A stretch of 64,000 bases of DNA from Stutzerimonas kunmingensis (GCF_002929225.1 NZ_PISM01000019.1:1-64000); one strand, 5' to 3'. Numbered from the stretch's first letter, positions 18,202 through 27,832 are shown. Program-made: numbers and translations. The notes: generated by a model not told the origin, from the sequence alone.

Positions 18202-19308
18202 ATGAAACGTCGTGACATTCTCACCGCCGCTGGCGTAGGCCTGGCGGCAACCGCTCTGGCTGGCTGCAATGACAAGAGCGAGAAGCCGGCAGCGGGCGAA
18301 AGCAAGCAGGCCAGCGAACAGCAGACATTCAACTGGAAGATGGTCACCTCCTGGCCGAAGAACTTCCCTGGCGTAGGCGTCGGTGCCGAGCGCTTCGCCA
18401 ATCTGGTCAACGAAATGAGCGGTGGCCGGCTGAAGGTCAAGGTCTATGCCGCCGGCGAGCTGGTCCCGGCGCTGGAAGTGTTCGACGCGGTATCGCGCGG
18501 CACCGCCGAAATGGGTCATGGCGCACCTTACTACTGGAAAGGCAAGGTCCCGGCCGCGCAGTTCTTCTGCGCCCTGCCGTTCGGCCCGAACGCGCAGGAA
18601 ATGAATGCCTGGCTGCATCGTGGCGGCGGCATGCAGCTGTGGGAAGAGGTCTACAAGCCCTACGGCGTACTGCCGATGGCCTGTGGTGCCACCGGCGTGC
18701 AGACCGCCGGCTGGTTCAACAAGGAAATCAATTCGGTCGACGACTTCAAGGGTCTGAAGATGCGTACCCCGGGCCTGGGCGGCGAAGTGCTGACCAAGAT
18801 GGGCGGTACCGTGGTGAACATGCCGGCTGGCGAGATCTTCACCGCCCTGCAGACCGGCGCGATCGACGCCACCGAGTGGATCGGCCCGTACAACGATCTG
18901 GCCCTGGGCCTGCACAAGGCTTCCAAGTACTACTACACCCCGGGCTGGCAGGAGCCGAACGTCACCTTCGAGCTGGACGTCAATCTCAAGGCCTGGGAAA
19001 CCCTGCCGGATGATCTGAAGGCCATCGTTCGTGCCGCGGCGCGTGACGTCAACGGCGACATGCTCGATGACTACAACGCCAAGAACATGGAAGCGCTGGA
19101 GCAACTGCGCGAGCAGGGCGTCGAAGTACGCCGCCTGCCGGACGAAGTGCTGTCCCGCCTGAAGGAAGTGGCGGCTGAAGTGGTCGACGCCTCCGCCAAC
19201 GCCGATCCGGTGGCGGCCAAGGTGTGGGAGCAGCAGAGTGCCTATCTCAAGCGGTTGTATGAATACGCCGAGCTGAACGAGAAGGACATCTACAACATCC
19301 GCGGCTGA
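18202..19308 (+). CDS. dctP: TRAP transporter periplasmic solute-binding protein (DctP, TakP-like)
   Basis: A 368-residue periplasmic binding protein. The N-terminus combines a twin-arginine-like start (MKRRDILTAAGVG) with a lipobox-like LAGC at residues 19-22, so it is probably exported and perhaps lipid-anchored. The family signature segment is FKGLKMRTPGLGG, whose Arg normally contacts the ligand carboxylate. It is followed by GAIDATEWIGPYND, typical of the TakP/alpha-keto acid subgroup. The likely ligand is a 2-oxo acid or related carboxylate, but this is inferred. AAGGAG precedes the ATG. It is divergent from dctQM, with which it should work. Confidence 0.88.
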   Translation: MKRRDILTAAGVGLAATALAGCNDKSEKPAAGESKQASEQQTFNWKMVTSWPKNFPGVGVGAERFANLVNEMSGGRLKVKVYAAGELVPALEVFDAVSRGTAEMGHGAPYYWKGKVPAAQFFCALPFGPNAQEMNAWLHRGGGMQLWEEVYKPYGVLPMACGATGVQTAGWFNKEINSVDDFKGLKMRTPGLGGEVLTKMGGTVVNMPAGEIFTALQTGAIDATEWIGPYNDLALGLHKASKYYYTPGWQEPNVTFELDVNLKAWETLPDDLKAIVRAAARDVNGDMLDDYNAKNMEALEQLREQGVEVRRLPDEVLSRLKEVAAEVVDASANADPVAAKVWEQQSAYLKRLYEYAELNEKDIYNIRG

Positions 19309-19324
19309 TAGCTACCCCGGATGC

Positions 19325-19361
19325 GAAAACGCCACACCGGCAACGGTGTGGCGTTTTTTTT
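19325..19361. terminator. Rho-independent terminator, bidirectional, after dctP
   Basis: A 10-bp stem, CGCCACACCG / CGGTGTGGCG, with loop GCAA, flanked by an A-run on the left and a run of eight T on the right. It lies between convergent dctP and osmC and can serve both. Confidence 0.9.
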
Positions 19362-19391
19362 GCGCCCGAGCTTCGCGCGATGGAGGCGCTG

Positions 19392-19817
19392 TCAGCCTTC
19401 CAGCGTCGCGTTCAGGCTGATGCGAGCGTTGAGTACCTTGGATACCGGGCAGCCTTCCTTCGCCTGATTGGCGATCTGCTGGAACTGCGCGTCATCCGCG
19501 CCTTGAATCCGCGCCTTTAGGGTGAGATCGATAGCCGTGATGCTGAAGCCTTCGCCATCCTTGTCGAGTGTGACCTCGGCGCGGGTTTCGATGCGTTCGG
19601 CGGTCAGCCCGGCCTGGCCCAGCATCATCGACAGCGCCATCGAGAAGCAGCCGGCATGGGCCGCGCCGATCAGCTCTTCCGGATTGGTCCCCGGCGTGTC
19701 TTCGAAGCGAGTGTTGAAGCCGTAGGGGTTGTCCTTCAGTGCACCGCTCTGAGTGCTGATGGTGCCCTTGCCGTCTTTCAGGCCGCCTTGCCAGACGGCG
19801 GAAGCGCTCTTCTTCAT
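19392..19817 (-). CDS. osmC: OsmC-family peroxiredoxin
   Basis: A 141-residue OsmC/Ohr-family thiol peroxidase that reduces organic hydroperoxides. Both redox cysteines are present: Cys57 in GAAHAGCFSMALS and Cys123 in AKEGCPVSKVL. The N-terminal KKSASAVWQGGLKDGKGTI is characteristic of OsmC rather than Ohr. It is a single gene, convergent with dctP across a shared terminator. Confidence 0.93.
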   Translation of the reverse strand: MKKSASAVWQGGLKDGKGTISTQSGALKDNPYGFNTRFEDTPGTNPEELIGAAHAGCFSMALSMMLGQAGLTAERIETRAEVTLDKDGEGFSITAIDLTLKARIQGADDAQFQQIANQAKEGCPVSKVLNARISLNATLEG

Positions 19818-19859
19818 GAACTGACCTCGAATGAATGCGTGAATGGGTTCAGCGTGCCG

Positions 19860-20168
19860 CTATTGAAGCTGTTCGGCCGCGAGGATCGCGCTGGCCAGCT
19901 CCATGTCGGTGGCTTCCAGCTGCGGCTGCTCGCTGCGCAGTTGCTGCAGCATGGCTTCCAGATACGGGCCGCGGATCTCGCCGTTGCTGGCCACGAAGCT
20001 GCCTGCATCCTCGCGCGCAGGTATCACCAGCTTGTCGTCCTTGAAGGTCATGTAGGTGGATGCTGTGGTCGCACCCGAGGAGAGAATGTCGCGGACCAGG
20101 CCATCGGCCACGGCGCTGCCAACCGGCACCAACGCCAGGGTGAACGCTGCGAAAAGTGTCTTGCGCAT
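19860..20168 (-). CDS. DUF2388-family small secreted protein
   Basis: A 102-residue protein with a clear signal peptide (residues 1-21, ending VGSAVA). The rest matches my recollection of the Pseudomonas DUF2388/TIGR02448 family, including STYMTFKDDKLV, then REDAGSFVASNGEIRGPYLE. Function is unknown; these proteins are thought to be periplasmic. A good ribosome-binding site (GGAGG) precedes the ATG at 20168. It lies between osmC and the large sensor kinase gene on the same strand. Confidence 0.78.
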   Translation of the reverse strand: MRKTLFAAFTLALVPVGSAVADGLVRDILSSGATTASTYMTFKDDKLVIPAREDAGSFVASNGEIRGPYLEAMLQQLRSEQPQLEATDMELASAILAAEQLQ

Positions 20169-20234
20169 GAGCGGAAACCTCCTTGCTATCGTTCTTCTGA
20201 GAGTGCGATGGGCGAAGGAGAGTTCCGGTTGCCG

Positions 20235-23200
20235 CTAGTCGCGCCCGTCGATCAGGCGCCGGATGCGGGCGGCGAGGATGTCGATGCTGAACGGTTTGGC
20301 GAGGATATCCATGCCGGGTGCGAGGAAGTCGTTACGCATCTCGTCGTCCGGTACGTAGCCGGTGATGAACAGCACCTTCAGTTCGGGGCGGTGCTGTCGC
20401 GCGCTTTCCACCAGCTGCCGTCCGTTCAGGCCGGGCAGGCCGAAATCGGTGACCAGCAGATCGAGGCGCTGATCGCCGTGCAGGTAGGGCAGCGCGCCAT
20501 TCGCATCGACCGCTTCCAGCACCTGGTAGCCCAGCTCCTGCAGCACCTCCACGACGAGCATGCGCACGGCGGCCTCGTCCTCCACCACCAGCACGATCTC
20601 CCCGTTCGTCGCGCTGGGCACCTCCGTCGATTGCGACGCTGCAGGCGGTAGCTCGTCCTGGGCCTCGTTGCGCGGCAGGTAGAGGATGACCTGAGTGCCT
20701 TCGCCCAGCGTGCTGTCGATGCGCACGTGACCACCGGTCTGCTTGGCGAAGCCGTAGACCATCGACAGGCCTAGGCCGGTGCCCTGGCCGATCGGTTTGG
20801 TGGTGAAGAATGGATCGAATGCCTTGGCGATGGTCTGAGCCGACATGCCGGAGCCGTTGTCGGTGACGCTCAGCACCACGTAGTCGCCCGGTTCGGGGGC
20901 GTCCGGCTGGCGCTGTTGGATCCGTACATTGCGCGTGTTCACCCCGAGGCGTCCGCCATCGGGCATGGCATCCCGGGCATTGATCACCAGGTTGAGCAGG
21001 GCGTTTTCCAGTTGGTGGCCGTCGGTGTAAGCGAGCCAGGCATCTGCCTGCAGCTCGACTTCCAGACGGATGTGCTCGCCCATGGTGCGACGCAGCATGT
21101 CCTCCATCGACACCACCAGCAGGTTCACGTCAACCGGTTTGGGGTCCAGCGACTGGCGACGGGCGAAGGCCAGCAGGCGATGGGTCAGCGCCGCGGCACG
21201 GTTGGCCGAGGTGGTTGCGGCGTCGATGTAGCGGTCGAGATCGCCGGTAGTGCCGCCGGCGACACGCCGCTGGATCAGGTCGAGCGCGCCGAGCACGCCG
21301 GTCAGCATGTTGTTGAAGTCGTGCGCCAGGCCGCCGGTGAGTTGCCCGATGGCTTCCATCTTCTGCGCGTGGCGCAGCGCTTCTTCGGCGCGCTCGCGCT
21401 CGGCCATCTCGATGTGCAGGCGGCTGTTGATCGCCGCCAGCTCGCGGGTACGTTCGGCAACCCGGCGCTCGAGGCTGTCGTTGAGCTCGCGCAGCGCCTC
21501 TTCGGCGGCAACCTGGGCAGTGACGTCAGTATTGGTGCCGAACCAGTGGGTAACCTGGCCGAAGTCGTCGCGAATCGGCAATGCGCGGGAGAGGAACCAG
21601 CGGTACTTGCCGTCCTTGCCGCGCAACGGAAAGGTTTCTTCCCAGATCGAGCCGATGGCAAAGGCGCGCTTCATCGAGGCGCTGACCCGCTCATGATGGT
21701 CCGGGTGGTTCACCGTGCGCCAGCCAAGGGCGCGCATGGCTTCGTCGGTGGTGCCGGTGTAGTCGTACCAGCGCTTGTTGTACCAGTAGATGTGGCCGCT
21801 CGGGTCGGCCATCCAGGCGAACTGGCTCATGTTGTCGGCGAGGGTGCGGAACTGCTCTTCGCTCTCCCGCAATGCGCGTTCGGCGCGCATGCGCTCATCG
21901 GCGGTCCAGGCGCGGTCGGCGACTTCGCGGATGAACGAGATGTCGTCGTCGAGCCAGGCGCGCGGCTGCTCTTCGAGCAGCATCATCACGGCGGAAATGC
22001 GGCCCTGCTCGAACAGCGGGACGCAGACGATGCTGCGGATCTGGCTTTCGGCGAAGTTCTCCGCATGGCTGGCAGTGCGGGCGTCGTGCAGCACGTCTTC
22101 GATCACGACCAGTTCGTTTTCCTGCAGATCGTAGAAGAAGTCCCCGTAATCGGCGAAATGCACCACTTCGCTGCTGCTGTCCGAACTGCCGTCGCTCCAG
22201 TAGCGCTCGATGGTGGCGCTCTGGCTCGGTGCATCGACGCTGGCGAACAGCACGCGGGAAACACCTATGGTGCGGCCGATCACGCTCACCGCGGCATGCG
22301 CAATGGTCTGGCTGTCGTGCTGCTCGCGCAGCAGGTCGCCCAGTTCGATCAGCGCGGTCTGACGCTGTTCGGCCTGCTGGCGATCCTTGATCTGCTCTTC
22401 GAGCATCTCGTTCATGCGCAGCATGCGTTCGGCAGCGTTGCGTTCGGCGGTGATGTTGCGCGCGGTACCGAGGATGCGCACCTTGCCGCTGGAATCGACG
22501 AGCCGGCGGCCACGATTGGCGAGCCAGACGAACTCGCCGATGCGGGTATCGAAGATGCGGTAGTCGAGCTGGAACTCGCCGTCGCCACGTCCCGCCAGGG
22601 TCTCGCCCAGCGCCTTGAGCAGCACGCTGCGGTCGTCCGGATGGATCCGCGCAAGAATCTCGTGCACACCCAGCCCCGGCTCATCCGGCGCCAGCCCGGC
22701 CATGGCCTTGAGTTGTGCGTCCCAGTGCAGCGAATGATGGCTGTCGCGGTATTCCCAGACGCCGATCGAGGCGATCTCGTTGGCGAGGCTGATGCGCTGC
22801 TCGGCTTCGCGCAGGGCCTTGCTGGCCCGCATGCGCTCGGCCGCGGCACGGATGCGCTCCAGCACCTCGCGCGCCAGGCCTATGTCATCCAGGCTCCAGG
22901 GCAGCGGCTGGCTGCGGACGAACATGAGCAGCGCGGGCTGGGTGCCGGACTCGACACCTGGCAGCTCGGTGAACAGGACCGAGCGGGCGGCCAGATGTTG
23001 CAGCAGCGAGTCACTGCCTGACGTGTCTTCCTCGAGCACGACCAGGTTTTCGTCAGGCAGGCGGTCGATGAAACCGGCGGCGTCCGCTTCCAGGCTATGA
23101 CGCCCCATCCGGCTCGGAGCATCCGCAGCCAGCCATTCCTGTTTCACGGCCAGCGTGCCGTCCTTCACGGTCCCCCAGGCGATGCAGTCACAGTGCGTAA

Positions 23201-24971
23201 GCCGGGCCAGGCGCTCGTCAAGTACGCAGCAGACATCGACCTGCTCGCTGCAAGCCTGCAGGCAATCGCTCAGTTCGAGAAGAAAGGCCTGCAATGCCTG
23301 GTGCTGGGTGCGCTCACTGATGTCGCTGAAGGTGCAGATGGCGCCCTGCAGCTCGCCGTCGCGGTAGATCGGCGCGACCCGGTATTCCACCGGCAGGCTG
23401 CTGCCGTTGACGCGGAAGAACAGTTCGTGCTCGACGTGGCGTGGTTCGCCGGTCGTGGCGGTGTGCTGGATCGGGCAGTCCTGCACCGGGTAGGGGCTGC
23501 CGTCCGGATGGCTGTGATGGATCACATGGTGCAGCTGGCGGCCTAGCACTTCCTCGCGGCTGGCGAAGCCCAGCAGGTTGAGGAAGGCATCGTTGCACAG
23601 GGTGACCATGCCGCCGCGGTCGATGGAGTAGAAACCTTCGTTGGCCGAATCCAGCAACAGGCGGGTGAAGGCTTCGCTCTCCAGCCGCTGCATCTCCGAG
23701 CGCCGGCGGCTGTCGACGTCCTGGGCCACGCAGACCCAGTGCAGCAATTGTCCGTCGGCATCGTAGATCGGTGCAGCGCTGACCTGGAACCAGCGCGACT
23801 GGCCATCGATGTCGCGCAGGCGCAGTTCGAGCTTGAACGGTAGTTGGCGTTGCAGCGCGGCCTGCCATTGTTCGGCCGTACGCTGGCGATCGTTCGCGGA
23901 GACCGCGACAAGCCAGCCGTCGCCACGTGATTGCTGCTCGTCCAGGCCGGTGAATTCGCACCAGTAGCTGTTGCAATAGCTCAGGCTGCCATCGGCATCG
24001 CATTGCCAGACCACCTGTGGACTGAGGTCGACCAGCGTGCGGTAGCGCTCCTCCATTTCCCGGGCGAAGCTCTGCTGCAGCCGCGCTTCGGTCAAATCGC
24101 GGAGGATTTTGACGAAGCCCTGCGGCTTGCCGTCGTGCAAAAGCGGGGTAAGCACTCCACTGGCCCAGAAGCGGGAGCCGTCCTTGCGCTGGTGCCAGCG
24201 TTCATCGATGGCGCTGCCTTTCTCACGTGCCGTGCGCATTTCCTGCTCAGGGGCGTGTTGTGCGCAATCCTCTTCGGTGAAGATGCGGGCGAGCGGCTGG
24301 CCAGTCATCTCTTTGGCAGTCCAGCCGAGCATGCGTTGCGCACCGCTGTTCCAGCTGGTGATGAACCCGCGCGGGTCGGTGGCGAGAATGGCGTAGTCCT
24401 GGGCACTGTCGATGATCTGGCGGCTGCGCGCGTCTTCGCCGCGCAAGCGCCGCAGTTCCAGCAGCGCCATGACCTGGCGTGCCACTGCCTGCAGTTGCGC
24501 ACCCTGACGTGGCGAGAGCTCGCGTGGCTGGCGGTCGCAGACGCACAGCGTACCCAGCGGCAGGCCGTCGTCGTCGCGCAGGATCGCCGCGGCATAGAAG
24601 CGAGCGGGCTCGCCTGCGGCGAGACATGGCATTTCCACGGGCGCGCTGAACTCGCCGCTTTGCCTGGTGATCAGCGGCTCGGATTGCAGGATCGCGCGGG
24701 CACAAAGCGAGCGCGCGAGCGGAACGGGTTCGCGCTGGAGCGCGAATGCGCCCTTGCAGTACTGGTACTGGTCATCGATGAAATGGATCGCCGCCGCCGG
24801 ACAGGCACAGAGGTCCGCAGCCATGGCGGCAAGCTCATCCAGCTCCGCGTCGCACGAGGCGTCGAGCGCGGCATAACGAGCCAATGCGATCAGCCGTTCA
24901 GCTTCATTCCAGGTCGCTGTGATGGCGCTGTGTTCGGCGTTCAAGGTGTCCTGCTCGGCTATCCATGGCAC
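20235..24971 (-). CDS. Large hybrid histidine kinase with multiple PAS and GAF domains and a receiver
   Basis: A 1578-residue cytoplasmic hybrid kinase without transmembrane segments. The order from the N-terminus is: GAF (about 35-170), PAS (190-310), PAS (315-435), PAS (440-560), GAF (570-720), PAS (730-850), GAF (880-1020) and PAS (1040-1165). A coiled coil, HisKA with phospho-acceptor His1217 in LAHDFNNML, HATPase with the DNGSGM and GTGLGLSM boxes, and a C-terminal receiver with Asp1509 in LVTDFGLPG follow. HDFNN-type kinases with a fused receiver are common orphan sensors. The annotated start is a GTG without a strong ribosome-binding site, so the true start may be slightly downstream. 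No dedicated response regulator lies next to it. Signal unknown; redox, light or small-molecule sensing through PAS/GAF is possible. Confidence 0.88.
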   Translation of the reverse strand: MPWIAEQDTLNAEHSAITATWNEAERLIALARYAALDASCDAELDELAAMAADLCACPAAAIHFIDDQYQYCKGAFALQREPVPLARSLCARAILQSEPLITRQSGEFSAPVEMPCLAAGEPARFYAAAILRDDDGLPLGTLCVCDRQPRELSPRQGAQLQAVARQVMALLELRRLRGEDARSRQIIDSAQDYAILATDPRGFITSWNSGAQRMLGWTAKEMTGQPLARIFTEEDCAQHAPEQEMRTAREKGSAIDERWHQRKDGSRFWASGVLTPLLHDGKPQGFVKILRDLTEARLQQSFAREMEERYRTLVDLSPQVVWQCDADGSLSYCNSYWCEFTGLDEQQSRGDGWLVAVSANDRQRTAEQWQAALQRQLPFKLELRLRDIDGQSRWFQVSAAPIYDADGQLLHWVCVAQDVDSRRRSEMQRLESEAFTRLLLDSANEGFYSIDRGGMVTLCNDAFLNLLGFASREEVLGRQLHHVIHHSHPDGSPYPVQDCPIQHTATTGEPRHVEHELFFRVNGSSLPVEYRVAPIYRDGELQGAICTFSDISERTQHQALQAFLLELSDCLQACSEQVDVCCVLDERLARLTHCDCIAWGTVKDGTLAVKQEWLAADAPSRMGRHSLEADAAGFIDRLPDENLVVLEEDTSGSDSLLQHLAARSVLFTELPGVESGTQPALLMFVRSQPLPWSLDDIGLAREVLERIRAAAERMRASKALREAEQRISLANEIASIGVWEYRDSHHSLHWDAQLKAMAGLAPDEPGLGVHEILARIHPDDRSVLLKALGETLAGRGDGEFQLDYRIFDTRIGEFVWLANRGRRLVDSSGKVRILGTARNITAERNAAERMLRMNEMLEEQIKDRQQAEQRQTALIELGDLLREQHDSQTIAHAAVSVIGRTIGVSRVLFASVDAPSQSATIERYWSDGSSDSSSEVVHFADYGDFFYDLQENELVVIEDVLHDARTASHAENFAESQIRSIVCVPLFEQGRISAVMMLLEEQPRAWLDDDISFIREVADRAWTADERMRAERALRESEEQFRTLADNMSQFAWMADPSGHIYWYNKRWYDYTGTTDEAMRALGWRTVNHPDHHERVSASMKRAFAIGSIWEETFPLRGKDGKYRWFLSRALPIRDDFGQVTHWFGTNTDVTAQVAAEEALRELNDSLERRVAERTRELAAINSRLHIEMAERERAEEALRHAQKMEAIGQLTGGLAHDFNNMLTGVLGALDLIQRRVAGGTTGDLDRYIDAATTSANRAAALTHRLLAFARRQSLDPKPVDVNLLVVSMEDMLRRTMGEHIRLEVELQADAWLAYTDGHQLENALLNLVINARDAMPDGGRLGVNTRNVRIQQRQPDAPEPGDYVVLSVTDNGSGMSAQTIAKAFDPFFTTKPIGQGTGLGLSMVYGFAKQTGGHVRIDSTLGEGTQVILYLPRNEAQDELPPAASQSTEVPSATNGEIVLVVEDEAAVRMLVVEVLQELGYQVLEAVDANGALPYLHGDQRLDLLVTDFGLPGLNGRQLVESARQHRPELKVLFITGYVPDDEMRNDFLAPGMDILAKPFSIDILAARIRRLIDGRD

Positions 24972-25135
24972 TGAGTAATTCAGACGGGTCTGTCAGTCGA
25001 CCACCCTTCAGCGGCGGGTGTGTCGAGCGGTCAGCAAAAGACTACGCCGAGCCTGCTTGGTTCAGGCAGCAGGCGACGAAACTCCCGACGAACGGAACGC
25101 CGCGCGGGTGCCCGCACCGGGTCGTCAGCGTTGCG

Positions 25136-26740
25136 CTAACGCGCCGCGTCCAGCGCCCTGAGGAGCGCGGCATCGCGCTGGTAGATGTCCGGGCGATAGC
25201 GCAGCTGGCCGGTGTCGTCGACGGCCGCGGTCCAGTAGGCCATCAGGATCGGCGTGCGGCGCGCCAGGCGGTACTCGTGGGTCTTGCCGGTCTGCAGCAG
25301 TCTGGCGACAGTCTCGCGCTCGTCTTCGTCTAGTAGCAGATCGACCAGCTGCAGCGCCCCTTCGACGCGCACGCAGCCGGAGCTGAGGGCACGCTCGCTG
25401 AGATCGAACAGCGGCTTGCTCGGCGTATCGTGCAGGTACACCGAGAACGGGTTGGCGAAGCGGATCGCCACCTGTCCGAGCGGATTGGCCGGGCCTGCCT
25501 CCTGGCGCAGCATGATGTTGCGCGGTGCATGCCAGTCGATGCTGGCCGGGTCCAGGTCGTTGCCCTGGGCATCGAGCACGCGCATCCCGTGACGCGCGAG
25601 GTAGCCGGCGTCCTCGCGGATCAACGGCAGCTTGTCCTGCTGCAGGATGGTCGGAGGTACGGTCCAGGTGGGGTTGAGCGTGAGTCGGGTGATCTGCGAT
25701 TTCAGCGGCGGCGTCTGCCGCGCCTGGCGGCCGACCTGGGTGCGTGTCTGCCAGAACGGGCAGCTGTCGCGGTAGTAGATCAGCCGTGCGCCGGCGATAT
25801 CCACCAGCAGCGATTGCGGCTCGAGGTCACGGCTGATCCAGCGCAGGCGCTCCAGATTGATACGCACCTGATCGAGACGGCTGGCCGGGCTGACGTTCAA
25901 TGCAGCCAGAGTGCCGGCGCCGATCACGCCGTCGGCTTCCAGACCATGTCGCGTCTGAAAGCGGCGCACCGCCTCGACCAGCTCGTCGTCGTAGCGCGGC
26001 TCCAGCGCCGCCGTACTGGCGGCGCCGGCGAGCAGCATTTCGCGCAGCAGCGGCACACGTTCATCGCTCATTCCGGGTCGCAGCGTCGTGCCGTCCGGCA
26101 ATGGCCGCCAGGCGGGCAGCGGTGCCAGGCGCAACCGCGCATAGGCGGCGCGCAAGTCGCGGTACAGCGCAAGGGCCGGGCGGGCGCGCTCGAAGGCCTG
26201 CGGCAGATCGGTAAGGCCCTGCACGGCGATCTGCAGCAATTGCCGGCTATCGTCGCGCTCCGCGGCGTCGGGGCTGCGCCAGATCGGCTCGACATCGGCC
26301 TGGCGCAGGCGACCACGGGCCAGATGGTGCAGCGCTTCCAGATAGGCGTGGCTGGTGAGGATGTCAGCGCATTCGCGATGCAGCGGCGCGGTCGACGACT
26401 GATAGAGCTGCTCGCGTATGCGCGCCGGCTGATATTGCGCCGGGTCCAGACCGTCATCGGCCAGTTGCGCGAGGTGCTGCAGCAGGCCGTCGAGCGTCGC
26501 ATAGGAATTCCACACCGGCTGGTGATGCACGGCTGCATAGAATGCCGACAGGCGCTGCAGCGCCTCTGGTTCCAGCCTGTCCGGCATCGCCGTGCAGCGC
26601 TCTGGCAGGTTCGTCAGCGCGGTTTCGAGCGGCGTCGGCGTTGCGACGAGCGGCTCTGCCGAGGCCGCGAGCGGGGCGAGGCAAAGCCAGACGGCAAGAC
26701 GAAATGCACATTTTTTGAACAATTTATCGCTCCAGGCCAT
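25136..26740 (-). CDS. YcbB-family L,D-transpeptidase (peptidoglycan 3-3 crosslinking)
   Basis: A 534-residue periplasmic L,D-transpeptidase of the LdtD (YcbB) type. A signal peptide (AVWLCLAPLAASA) lies near residues 13-27. A catalytic-domain-like N-terminal scaffold region follows, then a peptidoglycan-binding repeat (AVRRFQTRHGLEADGVIG, about residues 268-290). The YkuD catalytic domain ends with the His and SGCVRVE motif that carries the nucleophilic cysteine. I chose ATG at 26740; the open frame extends to 27028 but that part overlaps the divergent gene's promoter and start. It is divergent from a second, different L,D-transpeptidase-like gene. Confidence 0.88.
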   Translation of the reverse strand: MAWSDKLFKKCAFRLAVWLCLAPLAASAEPLVATPTPLETALTNLPERCTAMPDRLEPEALQRLSAFYAAVHHQPVWNSYATLDGLLQHLAQLADDGLDPAQYQPARIREQLYQSSTAPLHRECADILTSHAYLEALHHLARGRLRQADVEPIWRSPDAAERDDSRQLLQIAVQGLTDLPQAFERARPALALYRDLRAAYARLRLAPLPAWRPLPDGTTLRPGMSDERVPLLREMLLAGAASTAALEPRYDDELVEAVRRFQTRHGLEADGVIGAGTLAALNVSPASRLDQVRINLERLRWISRDLEPQSLLVDIAGARLIYYRDSCPFWQTRTQVGRQARQTPPLKSQITRLTLNPTWTVPPTILQQDKLPLIREDAGYLARHGMRVLDAQGNDLDPASIDWHAPRNIMLRQEAGPANPLGQVAIRFANPFSVYLHDTPSKPLFDLSERALSSGCVRVEGALQLVDLLLDEDERETVARLLQTGKTHEYRLARRTPILMAYWTAAVDDTGQLRYRPDIYQRDAALLRALDAAR

Positions 26741-26949
26741 TCCCGTGGCTGCTAGACTGCGCGCCTGTAGGGCCGCCGTTCCGGTGTCTGCCGGCATTCT
26801 TTCGGGCCCATAAAAACATATCCTGCCGGGCATTGGGCGCACGTTCGTCCCGTCCGGCTTCGTTGCGCTGCTGCTGTGTTCGGCAGCGAGTATGCGGCGC
26901 CGGCCAGACAGGAAGTCGTCAGGCCGGGCCCGACGAGGTTGCTTGCTCG

Positions 26950-27663
26950 ATGATGTCCATGCTTCGACGTGCCTGCCTGGCGGCGGGACTTTTCGTTCTC
27001 GCTTCGCCTGTCTGGGCGGCCGGTGCAACCTATCAGCCGATGGTCGACAGCCTGGCCCGATTGGCGCCCACGCTCGATCGCGAGGTTCTAACCCACGCCG
27101 TCGCGGCCATGCAATGCGCCGTCAACAACGGTGCAAGTGCTGCCCAGCGTCTGGCGGTGATTGATTTCTCGCTGCCCTCCAGCAAGCGACGGCTGTGGAT
27201 CTTCGATCTGGAAAAGGAGGAGCTGTTGCTCGAGGACCTGGTCGCCCATGGCCAGAAGTCCGGCGACAACCACGCCACGCAGTTCTCCAATACGGTTGGC
27301 AGTCACCAGTCCAGCATCGGCCTTTTCCGCACCGCCGAAAGCTACAGCGGCAAGCATGGCTACTCGCTGCGCATGGACGGGCTGGAGCCGGGAATCAATG
27401 ACCGCGCCCGCGAGCGCGCCATCGTCATCCACCCGGCGGCTTACTTGAATCCTTCCTGGATCGCCACCCAGGGCCGCATCGGCCGCAGCCAGGGCTGCCC
27501 GGCGGTACGGCCTGAGGTGGCGCGGATGGTGGTCGATAGCCTCAAGGGCGGCCAGTTCATGTTCTCCTGGTACCCCGACCAGCAATGGCTGCAATCCTCG
27601 GCGTATCTCAATTGCAAGCCCAACCAGGTGGCGACCATTCTCGCTGCACGTTCGGGCGGCTGA
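26950..27663 (+). CDS. Murein L,D-transpeptidase catalytic-domain family protein
   Basis: A 237-residue secreted protein with a signal peptide (RRACLAAGLFVLASPVWA). The YkuD-like catalytic part has ERAIVIHPAAY with the conserved His and GRIGRSQGCPAVRPEV with the catalytic Cys. It lacks peptidoglycan-binding repeats and probably trims or crosslinks peptidoglycan, or anchors a lipoprotein. Three ATG codons lie at 26950, 26953 and 26959; the first is annotated. The divergent arrangement with the YcbB-type gene suggests a shared regulatory region for cell-wall remodelling. Confidence 0.85.
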   Translation: MMSMLRRACLAAGLFVLASPVWAAGATYQPMVDSLARLAPTLDREVLTHAVAAMQCAVNNGASAAQRLAVIDFSLPSSKRRLWIFDLEKEELLLEDLVAHGQKSGDNHATQFSNTVGSHQSSIGLFRTAESYSGKHGYSLRMDGLEPGINDRARERAIVIHPAAYLNPSWIATQGRIGRSQGCPAVRPEVARMVVDSLKGGQFMFSWYPDQQWLQSSAYLNCKPNQVATILAARSGG

Positions 27664-27739
27664 TGCAGCATTCGAATCGTCGCAAGGGTCGGCGTCATCG
27701 GCGCGACTGCGGGCACTGACGCAGGTGCGGTCCGAGCTG

Positions 27740-27812
27740 GCGTAGGGTGGATCACGCTTCACCGATCCACCGGACGGAGTTGTGGTGGATGTAAAAAGCG
27801 ACATCCACCCTG
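27740..27812. repeat. Palindromic intergenic repeat (REP/MITE-like)
   Basis: Two neighbouring inverted repeats are visible: GGTGGATC / GATCCACC (27746-27771) and GGTGGATGT / ACATCCACC (27784-27809). The outer GGGTGGAT and ATCCACCC also pair. Repeats of this general form (GTAGGGTGGAT with CGCTTCACC) are, from memory, frequent between genes in P. stutzeri and related gammaproteobacteria. It lies between convergent genes and may act as a transcription-blocking structure. Confidence 0.7.
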
Positions 27813-27832
27813 CAAACGCCTCGAGCCTCCGG

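Noticed and set aside
20916..23021. Plus-strand open frame of 701 codons within the histidine kinase gene
   Set aside because: Antisense to well-conserved PAS and kinase motifs; no independent start context or recognisable domain.
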